A stretch of DNA of 64,000 nucleotides from Limnomonas spitsbergensis (lineage: Eukaryota > Chlorophyta > Chlorophyceae > Chlamydomonadales): NCBI GenBank assembly GCA_037349105.1, contig JAYJMM010000113.1, positions 806,001 to 870,000 of the forward strand. The letters run 5' to 3'. A program made the position numbers and the translations under genes. The notes under the pieces are model-generated. The model searched no databases. It saw only the letters and a program-made list of their open reading frames with translations, and was not told the DNA's origin. Each line of letters opens with the position of its first letter. The first letter of the stretch is position 1. Of the stretch, positions 1-9,829 are shown piece by piece.

Positions 1-884
1 GCAGGTATCGAACTGGCCTCCGCTTGATCGGTATCGTCGGTGCTAGGCTGTAAGCGACTGACACTAGTACGGCATTAGTCACGGACGATTACGCTGGGTG
101 GGTGGCGGGCGAGAGGTGTCATCGCCGCGCGGCCCAAAAGCTTTTCGAATTCATGTCACCTACAGCCGACGTTGGGTGCAATAGAATCGCATTGCTAATG
201 CGCTTCTTTTGATCGAGGCCGCGCTTGCGGCAGAACACTACGTCGCAACCCACCCCTGGCCTGTGCCTGCGGGGCGTCGTGAGCCGTCGCTTCGGCATAG
301 TAGGTTTGGTGACCGTTTTTTTTTAGGGATCTCCTTCATGGGAGACTGTAAAAAAAGTGTGCCTAGAAAAAAAAAGTGACTAAAAAAAAAAAAAAAAAAA
401 ACAAACACGGTCACCAAACCTACTATGCCGAAGCGACGGCTCACGACGCTCCGCAAGCACAGGCCAGGGGTGGGTTGCCACGAAGTGTTCTACCGCAAGC
501 GCGGCCTCGATCAAAAGCAGCGCATTAGCAAAGCGATTCCATTGTACCCAACGTCGGGTGTAGGCGACATGTATTCGAAAAGCTTTTTGGCCGCGCGGCG
601 ATGACACCTCTCGCCCGCCACCCACCCAACGTAATCGTCCGTGACTAATGCCGTACTGGTGTCAGTCGCTTACAGCCTAGCACCGACAATACTGATGAAG
701 CGGAGGTCGCGAGTTCGATACCTGCCGGTGGCAGAAAGAGTTGTTGCAGACCGTGCGTTATCGCACTGACAAGCCGATGGTTGTTCGCATCCGAAAGAAG
801 AAAACCCTGAAAAAGAGCGAAGGGTTCAAGAAAAGAAATACACCAAAAGAAACCCGGGGAAGGTGGCGAAGATCTCCACGATTT
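1..884. mobile_element. Foldback (long inverted-repeat) element, left end outside the window
   Basis: Bases 1-320 and about 400-735 are reverse complements of each other with few mismatches, around a 70-80 base A/T-rich centre, so the element can fold into one long hairpin. The right end (about 851-884) reads GAAACCCGGGGAAGGTGG and recurs at the end of the 14.6-16.05 kb copy. Each arm carries a tRNA-like stretch, with a B-box-like AGTTCGATACC near 710-720, facing outward. No coding capacity is visible, so it is probably a non-autonomous element. The superfamily is not identified. Confidence 0.75.
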
Positions 885-886
885 TT

Positions 887-1275
887 TTAGGGATCTCCTT
901 CATGGGAGACTGTAAAAAAAGTGTGCATAGAAAAAAAAGTGACAAAAAAAACAAAAAAAATGAGAGAAGACGCGCGAAGATGAGGTGTCATCGCCGCGCG
1001 GCCAAAAAACTTTTCTAATACATATCGCCTACACCCGACGTTGGGTACAATCGAATCGCATTGCCATTGCGCTGCTCTTGATCGAGGCCGCGCTTGCGGT
1101 AGAACACTTCGTGACAACCCACCCCTGGCCTGTGTCTGCGGAGCGTCGTGAGCCGTCACTTCGGCATAGTAGGTTTGGTGACCGTGTTCGTTGTTTTTTT
1201 TGTTTTTTTAGTCACTTTTTTTTTCTAGGCACACTTTTTTTACAGTCTCCCATGAAGGAGATCCCTAAAAAAAGT
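887..1275. mobile_element. Short element with about 60-bp terminal inverted repeats, related to the foldback family
   Basis: It begins (887-945) with a module containing AGGGATCTCCTTCATGGGAG followed by A-rich sequence, and ends (1,209-1,275) with the reverse complement of that module. The interior (985-1,185) is one arm of the foldback element next to it. The same module sits in the centre of the foldback elements at 320-380 and 15,308-15,385 and beside the element at 14,588-14,660. It looks like a shorter relative or an internal deletion product. Confidence 0.6.
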
Positions 1276-1289
1276 AAGATAGCTGAGCC

Positions 1290-2590
1290 CTACAAGAGCG
1301 GGGAGGTAAAGGAAATAACGCATGCAGCTCGAGGCCAAAGCTGCATTTGCACCGTGCCCCAGACTGAAACTTGCTCTTGTTCCTTGCAATAGCCCAATTC
1401 AGTTATTCCTCAATTGTGAGATCAGACAAACAAGCAGCATTAGCAAGTTCAAAGCAGGATGTGATATTGTATGAGGACAGCCCCATGTATTGTTTTTGTA
1501 TGTCCCTACTACTAATAATGTGTGTGGACTGTGGAGATAGCCTCACACCCTTGCATCGGCCAGTGCTTCCTGTGCACCCAGGTGATTAATTAGGATCAAT
1601 TTCCCCCCCTTCGTTTTCAGCCATTAATTGTTTGTAGCCCAAAGTGTGAATATAGTGTGACCGCGCCAGCGCCGCGGTGGGGGGGGTTTGGGGGGGCGCC
1701 CGAGTCCCCCTGCCTAGGAGCTCAGAGACATCATTATGTGGTGCATTTATGAAATTCGTCACTGAAAATGCTTATAATATGGCCGATTGGCCCAGTCAGT
1801 TGCCCTCACTCAGTCAGTCAGTTGATACATGTACACTACCGTACTGCCACAATGTTTTGGTGCTTCGACTTTGAGGGTAGCAACCCCCAATAGTAGCACC
1901 ATCGATATTAGGGGACCGCGCGAACTCCCAAATTCGAATCACCACACATTTTCAACCCAAGTGTGGCGTTTCAGTGACACACTGCTGACACTCTCCTGCG
2001 CCGTCTAAAAAACGGGTTCTTCACTATAGAGGGCACCACCCTTCCTCCCCGACTAGGACTCGGAGTTTAAGTTCCCCGATGAGATGACCACTCAGGAACA
2101 CGCCAATGCCGCCAATTGCTCTTAATTCTAGGGGGAAATCAACCCCCAAAGTCATATCACCGGAATATATTGAAGGCTTCAACGAACCCCCAAAGCGAAC
2201 CCCCAGAATATTATAAAAGGCCTCAAAACGGACCCCCAAAGGCATCGAAGCTAGCACCAAAACATCGAGGCAGTACGGTATCCAAGCTGGCGAACCATAT
2301 CTGTATGGCGAGTTCCGTATTTTTTGTGTTACGGGGTTGACGGTGAGGAAGGCGTAGCATTTTGTTACGGGGGGCGTAGTCCGTAACATTTCGGGATAAG
2401 GTTTAACATAAGGGGTTCCGCAGGAGTTCCTCGTAGTCCGTAATAGGTTGTCGTGGCTGGTCAGCAACGTTAGTTGAGATCGCTTGGATGATGTTGACTT
2501 ATGGTTTGGCGAACCGTATGGTATGGGCGAATCCGTATGGTATGGGCGAATCTAGCATTGTGGGTGCCCGTGCTTGGGGGTTGGGGGCGG
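1290..2590. other. No gene recognised
   Basis: Contains a G-rich run near 1,677-1,697 and a segment around 2,130-2,270 in which CCCCCAAAG-type motifs recur at irregular spacing. A 147-codon open frame on the minus strand (2,467-2,024) contains the internally repeated residues LGVRF and matches no family I know, so I do not call it as a gene. Confidence 0.4.
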
Positions 2591-2595
2591 TTGGG

Positions 2596-2794
2596 AAGTC
2601 GAGGAGGCTACTCGGCGGTCCTCGTAAGCAGTGGCCGAGCTGTGTCGTTTAAAATTTTATGAGATGGTGACATTAAATTTCCAAGAATTTTTTCGTCAAC
2701 AAAAGGTTGGGGCGCAGCAGAAGGTGGCAGTGGCCACCGCTGGTTTGCAATCCGCTTTGCTGTCCGTGAACCCACGCTGTTCGGGGGGCAGGTT
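2596..2794 (-). CDS. Possible terminal coding exon, unknown protein
   Basis: On the minus strand, after an AG acceptor near 2,795, an open frame of about 65 codons runs to a stop near 2,596. It contains readable sequence such as FVDEKILGNLMSPSHKIL. Other frames across 2,631-3,019 are also open, so strand and frame are uncertain. It could be the remains of a transposon gene. No family is recognised. Confidence 0.2.
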
Positions 2795-3287
2795 TGTGTC
2801 TCCTGCTAGCTCTTGGTCTGCCACGACGCCGATACCCGTGGAGCCGCTTGGGAATGGGCCGCACAAGATTCACGTTCATCCCACTTTGGTTCCCGTGAGT
2901 TGGCGGATGATGAATGCATGCGTAGCGTACGCCTGTCCTTGCGAAACTGCTCGATGAGTGGATGTTTAATTATGTGTCGTGTGTGTTTTGTGTTTGTTTG
3001 TTGTTCATGGTGTGCTTGACTTGTTCGGCAGTCAGTGAAAGAGGTTTAATCTGCTGCTTATGTCTATGCTGCTAGTCTCCTATAGCGCTATAGCGCAATA
3101 TTGACTATATTGGCTGAATGGCTGAGTTATTACTACTCCTTGTAGCGCCCCCTAGAGAAGGCGCTGTCCTCCTAGTGCTGCATAGCCTCGTCATGCGGGA
3201 AGGTGCTAACTCGAAAGGTCTTCGACAGGAAAAGCCAGACCTCTCTTTTTTCGGAGAGAGGATCAAACGTTAAAGGCTTGCTAGCGT

Positions 3288-3410
3288 CTAAAAACTTCCG
3301 ATTCGTGTTTGCGTCGTGTTCTTGCCTAATAATTCTAAGCGTTGGCGTTTGGCTAGGTCGGCTTCAGAATCATCGGAACTCACAGATATGATGCTGCTAT
3401 CGTCAGACAT
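3288..3410 (-). CDS. Possible first coding segment with an acidic, SUMO-interaction-like motif
   Basis: An ATG at 3,410 on the minus strand opens a 40-residue frame starting MSDDSSIISVSSDDSEAD and ending at a TAG (3,290-3,288). The hydrophobic IISV core followed by acidic and serine residues resembles a SUMO-interacting motif, notable because SUMO-protease exons lie 1.4 kb away on the same strand. The frame may be spliced onward. No downstream exon was identified, so this is a short candidate only. Confidence 0.3.
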   Translation of the reverse strand: MSDDSSIISVSSDDSEADLAKRQRLELLGKNTTQTRIGSF

Positions 3411-3540
3411 GTTTAAAAACACGACGAGAAAGGGAAAGCTATGGCAGTTGAGGTGTAAATCGACCATTTGACCCTAGGAATCGTACTTTTGAGTCGCAGG
3501 ATGACTAGCACGTCGGGAAAACGGTGCGTGCCTGGGGTGC

Positions 3541-3890
3541 AGTCAATGGGCCCGCCGTGGGGTTACCCATTGGGGATTGTCACCACCCAGTGGGATGACC
3601 CACTACTGCACTCCCACACGGGAAATCCCACGCAGGGTACCATCGAGTACCCACTAGTGGGAAAAGCCACTAGGGTGGACCCGTCATGGGGATTCCCACA
3701 CGTTGCTGACCCGAGAAGTGTCCCCCCAAACGGGAATGCCCACGCAGGGCGCCATCGAGTGGGACACGCCACCGCGGTGGACCCGTCGTGGGGGTTTCCA
3801 CACGTTGCTGACCCACGACGTATCCCCAAACGCGCGGGAATCCCCACCTAAGGCACCATCGAGTGGGAAAGGCCACCGTTGTTGAGCAGG
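3541..3890. repeat. Three-copy tandem repeat, unit about 105-112 bp
   Basis: The landmark CATCGAGT occurs at 3,641, 3,753 and 3,857, each preceded by CCCACGCAGGG-like and followed by GTGGG-like sequence. The units are diverged. Overlapping open frames on both strands rich in G, T, P and W come from this repeat and are not genes. Confidence 0.8.
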
Positions 3891-3892
3891 CA

Positions 3893-4780
3893 GGACCGAA
3901 GTCACTGACAGGACTAAAGTCAAGCAGGACCGACGTCACTAGACAGGACCCAAGTCACTACGATACAGCATGGGGGGAGCCATCCTAGTAACCATGGGCG
4001 TTTTTCCTTACCGTGATACTACAAGGCAAGCTACCGTGGTACCTCGATTTACCCTCGCCTTGTAAGTACTAGTAAACATCCCGGCCAGTCCACGACCTTG
4101 CAGCTTCCAGGCGGACGTCCGCATCCTTTATTTTCAACTTGTACTTGGAGCCACTAGGCGCTGGCCATAGCAATATGCTTTCGAATGCTTGCTTTAGACA
4201 GTTCAAGTGAGCTGGATATGTTCGCCACGGCTAGAAGTTGAGAGCACCGGTTGAGAGGGCATAGGTGTGACACCGGTGCTAGTAGGTGGCAGCGTATAAC
4301 AGAATAATCGTGTTCAACAATTAAAGATGACAATTCATATGCTTAGACTTTCCATTCACCGGTTTTCATCCTTCCTTCTCTAACCTTCACACCATTCGGA
4401 CGTTCCCTACCAGCCCCACGCGGGTCTAAACATGTAAACATATCCTCCTTCTGAATTTGCGCGCTTGGACAACGACAGCATCGCATACATTCAGCCCTCT
4501 TCAAAATACAGAATAAACCCCAGGATAAACTGTTCATTAGAAGTAACTTCTTTAGGACCAAGTAAGAATACCAGAAAAATTCAGACTGTTATGTGTAAGT
4601 AAATCAAAATCAGGCCATGGGTAAAACAGCAACATGGGACACCTATGAATGTGCCTCTTGTACATCGCCAGGTTCCATCATGCTTGATGTCACTACTAGG
4701 CAAGACTGAAGTCAGACAGGACCGAAGTCACTAGGCATGACTGAAATCAGCAGGCACGACCGAAGTCACAAGGCATGACA
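3893..4780. other. Dispersed short motif and otherwise empty sequence
   Basis: The motif CAGGACCGAAGTCACT recurs loosely at 3,893-3,960 and again at 4,700-4,775, just 3' of the SUMO-protease stop codon. Between them nothing is recognised. A minus-strand frame at 4,561-4,343 is open for 72 codons but matches no family I know. Confidence 0.4.
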
Positions 4781-4785
4781 GAAAT

Positions 4786-4885
4786 CTATGAGAAAGTCAA
4801 GAGTTCGTGAAGCACTACAGCAAGTCGTAGTCCAGGCATGTCCTTCTGGGTGAATTTCTCTCCAAGCCCCATGCAGTTTGCGTAT
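4786..4885 (-). CDS. Ulp1-like protease last exon
   Basis: 100 nt. It completes an Ile codon and continues YANCMGLGEKFTQKDM to a TAG stop. The phase matches the upstream exon exactly. Confidence 0.7.
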
Positions 4886-5201
4886 CTGAAAGAGACAAAG
4901 CAAATTACATAGGTTAGCTCTGTTCCAAAGCAATTCACTCACAAATATTGAAACTCAAACATAAAAAATTGGTTTGCAGCATCAAGCAATGAAATTGGGT
5001 TGCGACAACATCTCACATTAGAACAAACATTCCGCAGTCGTACGTGTTCGCCTGTGTTGGGACTTCCCCAAAGACCTCCTTGGCCGTCCTGAATTGCCAC
5101 TCGCCAGCTCTGACGATCCTGTTGAACTTGGTCAAGAACTCCTCATCAATGAACTTGGCAAAGTTCCTCAGAATAGCTCGGGTCTTCTCTGTGTTAGCAG
5201 C
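4786..5201 (-). CDS. Ulp1/SENP-type cysteine protease, C-terminal two exons
   Basis: Two minus-strand exons join in frame: 5,201-5,017 (acceptor ..TGCAG, phase 0) and 4,885-4,786 (acceptor ..TTTCAG), across a GTGAGA donor. The joined protein contains PTQANTYDCGMFVLI, the hallmark of C48 peptidases: an oxyanion-hole Gln, then the nucleophile Cys in DCG. The last segment YANCMGLGEKFTQKDM, with a conserved-looking Arg further on, fits the family C-terminus and ends at TAG 4,788-4,786. Ulp1/SENP enzymes mature SUMO and remove it from targets. The exons for the catalytic His and Asp should lie upstream on the minus strand, but I could not find them, so the gene may be truncated. Such domains also occur in some DNA transposons, and the repeat-rich setting makes that a real alternative. 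Confidence 0.75.
5017..5201 (-). CDS. Ulp1-like protease exon with the catalytic Cys
   Basis: 185 nt, phase 0 to 2. It encodes a helical region (TRAILRNFAKFIDEEF) and ends in DCGMFVL, with the split codon completed by the next exon. Confidence 0.75.
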
Positions 5202-5214
5202 CTGCATAACAAAT

Positions 5215-5400
5215 CGATTGTGAACTAGCATTGGGGAGGGTGCATGGGCGCATGGCTCGATAGCATGGGCACACGGGAATGTTCGTGGGCACATGAGACG
5301 GGTGCATTGGCGAATGGGAAGAATGCATGGATGCACGTGAAGGGGGCAGGGGCGCATGGGGAAGGATGCATGGGCGCAGGGGAAGATCATATGGGCAGGG
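5215..5400. repeat. Short imperfect repeats based on GCATGGG
   Basis: About 12-base motifs such as GCGCATGGG and GCATGGGCGC recur through the intron directly upstream (minus sense) of the Ulp1-like exon, close to its acceptor. Open frames on both strands here are repeat artefacts. Confidence 0.7.
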
Positions 5401-5639
5401 TAACATAACGACTGCCTCCTTGCTCGTGGACCGCCCCCTCCTTCCCTACTCTTTCTCCCCTTCTCTCTCCCTCCCTCTCTCTCCCCTTAGCGACGTTTTT
5501 CGACTGGGCTATAAATTTGAAAGTTTACTTATATATTTGTCGCCCGTATTTGTAGCCTGAGGCTATATATCGCCTAAAAAGAACACTGCTTAGGATGGCT
5601 TAAACATAGAGCATGCATGAGTATCAGGCTCAGGCATGA

Positions 5640-5905
5640 AGTAGGGGCAGCATGCTCAGCTCCTTTTGTGCATACATACCATGCATGGTGTCTAGTTCCA
5701 TGCACATGTACCATGCATGGCGTCTAGTTCCATGCACATTAACCATGCATGGATGTCCATACACCTTAATGTGCATTGAGTGAGCATGCTGCATGACTCC
5801 ATGTATATATACCATGCATGGACGGCTATAGGTCCATGCACGAGGAGCGCGCACGGCTACAGTTCAAGCACATGGAATATGCATGGCTACCTGGCACTAT
5901 GTGCA
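5640..5905. repeat. CATGCATGG minisatellite, unit about 44 bp
   Basis: Units such as ACCATGCATGGTGTCTAG followed by TTCCATGCACAT recur about five times. The CATGCATG core is palindromic. Confidence 0.8.
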
Positions 5906-6046
5906 TGTCACATGCATAGCTGAGCAAAAGCCTGTAGCACGCATGACCGGGTGAAAGCCTGTCTCAAGCAGGATTTGTGAGGATGGTGGGTTGGAAACTT
6001 TTGCACCCAGGGTGGTTTTCAAAAATGGCAAAAACGAAATACTCAC

Positions 6047-6422
6047 CCTTCCACGTCAATTTTTGTAACATGAATGTCTTCTTCAAGAACGTCATCCAAG
6101 CGGTTCACGGTGAAAACACCTTGCTGGATGTACTTCTGGCTCTGCAGATGCTCCTCCATTTTTGCATCGCACGCGAGGATGCCATCCCCTCGGTTGGCTG
6201 GGTCGGAATAGATGGGGCAGGTCTTCTTGGCCTTCGAGATGCCGAAAGGGTACAAGGTGATGGGGTGCTCCGCATTGGCACACAAGCTGTTCCGCAGCAG
6301 CTTCAGATTACTCAGCATGCCCTCAAAAGCGGAGACTTTCACATTCCCCTCATGTGCTATCTTCAATGCTATCGAGCCTATGTTGGCACCGATGTCCACA
6401 AAATGAGGGATGCTTTGAGGTC
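6047..6422 (-). CDS. FkbM-family SAM-dependent methyltransferase, single internal exon
   Basis: On the minus strand, between an acceptor (..AACTAG) and a GTGAGT donor, 376 nt encode an uninterrupted domain. It has HFVDIGANIGSIALKIA (SAM-binding motif I, DxGANxG), VSAFEGM (acidic end of strand 2), NRLDDVLEEDIHVTKIDVEG (the LDD...KIDVEG signature) and a Leu/Asn-rich helix between. FkbM proteins O-methylate sugars and small molecules; the substrate here cannot be told. The next exon should continue G-FE..VL.GA. I find nothing like that before the Ulp1-like exon, whose phase (0) also does not match this exon's end (2). The gene is therefore truncated, rearranged, or has its other exons outside recognisable sequence. 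Confidence 0.75.
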
Positions 6423-6449
6423 CTAGTTTCCGGCTCGCTGCTTTCAAAG

Positions 6450-7300
6450 ATTACTGATATTACGTGCAAGCCCCATTATCAATCCGGTTGGGTGGAAAGG
6501 GAATGGGAAGAGGGGGGAGACGGCAGAAGAAAAAGAGAGGAACAAGCAAGCAAGTAAAGGAAAGGGACAGACAAAAGGCGGGCGGGCATATGCGCATCCT
6601 ATTAATGATCGGAATCTAGCAAGAGACGTGTGTTCTTTGTGTGTCGTCCATCAGTGCATATTTAGGGTAATTCAGCTGCGATTCAGCTGCAGCTGACCAC
6701 TGGTGTATGCATGTGGCCAGGTGCCATGTGGCCAAGTGCCACCGGCCATAGACCCCCATCGGCCCCCAAGCCCCATGCGAAGGTGGCCTGGTGCGCATGG
6801 AAAGAGGCCACGCTGAGTATTAGTGCTTCAGTGCGTCTGCCACTCCAAGCATTTTGGGGGCCGAGTCAGCCAATCCAAGCAAGCGAAGTCAGATCCGAGC
6901 AGCCCTATCAGGATTCCGGAAACGATATGCTAAGTCGGATCTGGTCGGATCGTGAACGCTGGGAACATTGGTTGCACGCTGACTAGTTCTTCATCCGCGG
7001 CGATGCGCAATGTCTCCATCATGGCCTGCTGTGAGGACCGCGATTCAGAGATTGCGACGTTGGTCACCAATGCGGACGGTGAAGAAGGCGACATGAAGAA
7101 AAAGGCCGTCCCGGCCACGCATCTCCAAATTTTTATGCTCGTTATAATGAGGCATGCGCTATTCTTAATTCCTTCTGGCAGCAACATGTTTTAAACGGGT
7201 GAGGGGAGATTACGGGGCGATTAGAGCGAGTTTGTACTGACCAGGATTTATGAGGAGTGGCTTATGACGCCTGGTGCCCTCTCTCCTGTGCCTCGTCTCT
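6450..7300. other. Unassigned sequence with an ambiguous open stretch
   Basis: From 6,952 to 7,194 both strands are open. The plus frame (..SSAAMRNVSIMACCEDRDSE..) has high GC at third positions, while the minus frame encodes ..LVTNVAISESRSSQQAMM... One is probably coding, but I cannot choose and no family is recognised. 6,450-6,950 holds nothing I can name. Confidence 0.3.
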
Positions 7301-7380
7301 TCAGATGTCAGACTTGAACAGTTTATAGCTACAGTCAATTTATGTTTGCATCTGGGCCTGCCGGAACCTGGGATTTCGAA

Positions 7381-7428
7381 AGTTGGGACCAGTGGTTGGG
7401 ACCAGTAGTTGGGACCGGTGGTTGGGAC
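7381..7428. repeat. Short tandem repeat GTTGGGACCAGTG
   Basis: Four near-identical 13-14 base units in a row. Nothing else is recognised between 7,200 and 7,830. Confidence 0.8.
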
Positions 7429-7959
7429 ATGCCATGCAGCTCGGAGCCTTTCAAAATGTCGGACTTTGGCGGTTGGGAACCTCGTGTAGTCGTGTCAAGA
7501 CATCTTGCAGGCAGAGACCCGAGGTATCGATTTCCCTTAAAACGTACATTTACTCTCCAACGTTTCAGTCAAATGACATGGCATTTTTGCCAACGTTGGC
7601 AAGTGAGTGACGTCATTTTTTCGTAAGTCCGTCATCTTTGAAGAGGAGCGCATGCCATTAAATACTTGCATTACTTGTTATTTATCGACCTTGATTCCGA
7701 TCGTACCAAGTGCCCAGAGGGCCTCCATGGAAGCGAGAGTGTTGCAGGCGAGGGTGGACTAATCGCTGCTGCAGCCCATCCTGATGAGGAGCGATTATCT
7801 TAAGCTGCAGGTCCTACTTTTACTGGTATGAAGCGTGCCTGAACCTTCGCCTACTACAAGAGCATTCACTGCATTTTGGTGTGCAATTTCAGCTCACATG
7901 CACAGCATTGAGCCAGCGAACACAGCATCCCACCCTTTCGGGGCAACATCTTACATGCA

Positions 7960-8310
7960 TGCGCAGCTTCCACCAGCACTGGCAGCCCCCGAATGCATGC
8001 CCAGCCCCCCGCATGCATGCACGTTACCCCGCCCGCTTGCATGCACTACCGGACTACCCCCCGGCCGCTTGCGCACCGCTTGCATGCACAGCTCCCACCC
8101 ACATGCACACTGCCTACATGCACACACCCCCGCCCACATGCACCCCGCCTGCTTGCAGAGCGCCCCACACGCAAGTGCATTCCTTGCATGCACAGGTCCA
8201 TGCCTGCATTCACATCACGTAGCCGCGCTCGCGACCCTCCACCTGCATTCTTAGCTCCTTCCCACATGCAAACACCCCGCCCGCGTACGCACTACCCCCC
8301 GCCTGCCAAT
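7960..8310. repeat. GCATGCAC-rich minisatellite, plus-orientation copy
   Basis: Degenerate repeats of GCTTGCATGCAC and CCCACATGCAC. The part from about 8,080 to 8,310 is matched in reverse complement at about 12,690-12,925, including the non-repetitive stretch around CGTAGCCGCGCTCGCGACC. Confidence 0.85.
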
Positions 8311-8333
8311 ATTGCAGCATCTCTCGTGACTGT

Positions 8334-8886
8334 ATGCTAGAGAACCCAGCCAAGGATCCACGAGTCATGAACATTCTCACTGGCTGCAGTTCACGGGGGG
8401 ATCTGGTCCGTATCTGCGAGAAAACTGGCGATGATTTCACTGCGTGATCCATGACAGAGGAGGGGCTAACGACTCACAGCTGCTCTGCAAAGAGGTGTGG
8501 CCAGGCATGCGGCCATATCTCGTGGGGGGACCAGAAGCTGCCTGACATGACATGTGGCGTCTTCAGGTTGGGTGGACTGCTGAAGGTCAAGTTGCATACC
8601 CGTATGCACCGTGCTTTATTCCCGCCTGGGCGTTTCGAGGCCGATGGATCAGAGTTCTCCTTGCTGAGGTAAATTTGCCCTGGGCTAGACTGTAAATTCG
8701 CTAACCCCAAGCTTTTATATAAACAGGGGCAAATGTACATCACGAGTGGATTTAAACAGAGCATGCCATGGATCAAGCCTTTGTAATGTATCACTTTCTC
8801 TTTCCCTTACCCCGCTTAGGTACAGCCCCATATGCTTCTTCTCGTATGAGGTCATGTGTGACTGGTCAGCGCAATGTATCGGCTGA
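8334..8886 (+). CDS. Hypothetical protein, three-exon model
   Basis: Three segments join in phase: 8,334-8,443 (ATG, MLENPAKDPRVMNILTG...), 8,480-8,668 (...KLPDMTCGVFRLGGLLKVK...) and 8,820-8,886 (RYSPICFFSYEVMCDWSAQ..., TGA). Donors are GTGATC and GTAAAT; acceptors are ..CTCACAG and ..GCTTAG. The first intron would be only 36 nt, which is very short. An acceptor at 8,317 would allow an extra upstream exon. The protein of about 120 residues matches no family I recognise. It may instead splice on toward the open frame ending at 9,660. Confidence 0.4.
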
Positions 8887-9113
8887 TGGAACTTCTACCG
8901 CAACTTGCTGCTCAGGTCAGTCAGATATCCTGAACTGCCTCTTGCAAACAAAAAGGTGCAACCCAGGGTATGCTACACGTGTTTATTTTAAGGAGCCTCT
9001 ACTGTGATTCAGCTAAGGCCCGGGGATCCACGTGCATCAAGCCCTGTTTTGCCCGGTCCACCGACCGTAGGATGGTCAAGGTTTGGCACATTGCACCTGC
9101 TCCATTTGCTCAG

Positions 9114-9660
9114 TTCTACCATTCATGCCCTTCGAAGGTATCACATAGTGCCTATGACAGGCTCCATAGAGGTCAATGCGGCCGTTGTTGCAAATGCAAA
9201 GCAGCGCTTGCACAGCAACGAGTCGCCGCTCTTCCGGCGTGCCACGCTTGACGTCATCATGCAGCAGTATGATGGTATCACAATTGGCTTTCACCATGAC
9301 CGGTGTTGCATCGCGGCCCCTTGTTTGGCAAATCTTGAGGCGCCGCTTGTTTTGGGGTCAAGCTTCAAGGACAGATGCTTTGTCCAGGACCATAGCCACC
9401 GTATATCACGGCTAGCCCTCGTGCAAGACAGCAGCTACTCTGCTGGTATCTCTGAGGAGAAGCTTGATAACTTGAGGGCTGCTTTCGCTAGGATGCGCAG
9501 CGACCGCTCCGGGCATTCACCAAAACTAATCAGGAGTTTGGAGAGCAACTGCGGATACATGTCTCATATTGTTTTCCTTCTGTGCGTGCGGTACTGTGTG
9601 CACCACATGAACACAGTTCAGAGGGAGAAGGAGTCAGGGGAGCGCTTCTTTGCGAAGTAA
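9114..9660 (+). CDS. Hypothetical protein, probable terminal exon
   Basis: After a ..TTGCTCAG acceptor (9,112-9,113) an open frame of 182 codons runs to TAA at 9,658-9,660. Sequence such as GSIEVNAAVVANAKQRL and a charged helix near the C-terminus look like real coding sequence. The start may instead be the ATG at 9,004, without splicing. No domain is recognised. It may belong to the same gene as 8,334-8,886. The 66-bp minisatellite begins about 170 bases further on. Confidence 0.4.
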
Positions 9661-9829
9661 CAAAAAAACTTCAGCCTGTCTTCAGTTGTCTATGCTTGGC
9701 TCGTATTTCCGCCAATATTGAGGTTTTCGTCATGTTATATACAGTGGTTTTGAACTTGACTCAACAGCCTTACCCAGTGAAAGTGGCTAAGCAACAGTAT
9801 CCCTCAATGGCATAACAGTATCACAGGGA

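Noticed and set aside
640..745. Functional tRNA gene
   Set aside because: The B-box region is tRNA-like, but the T stem has a mismatch and no convincing acceptor stem or anticodon arm can be drawn.
2024..2467. 147-residue minus-strand frame
   Set aside because: Low GC at third positions, internal repeats and no family match. The region looks like degenerate repeat.
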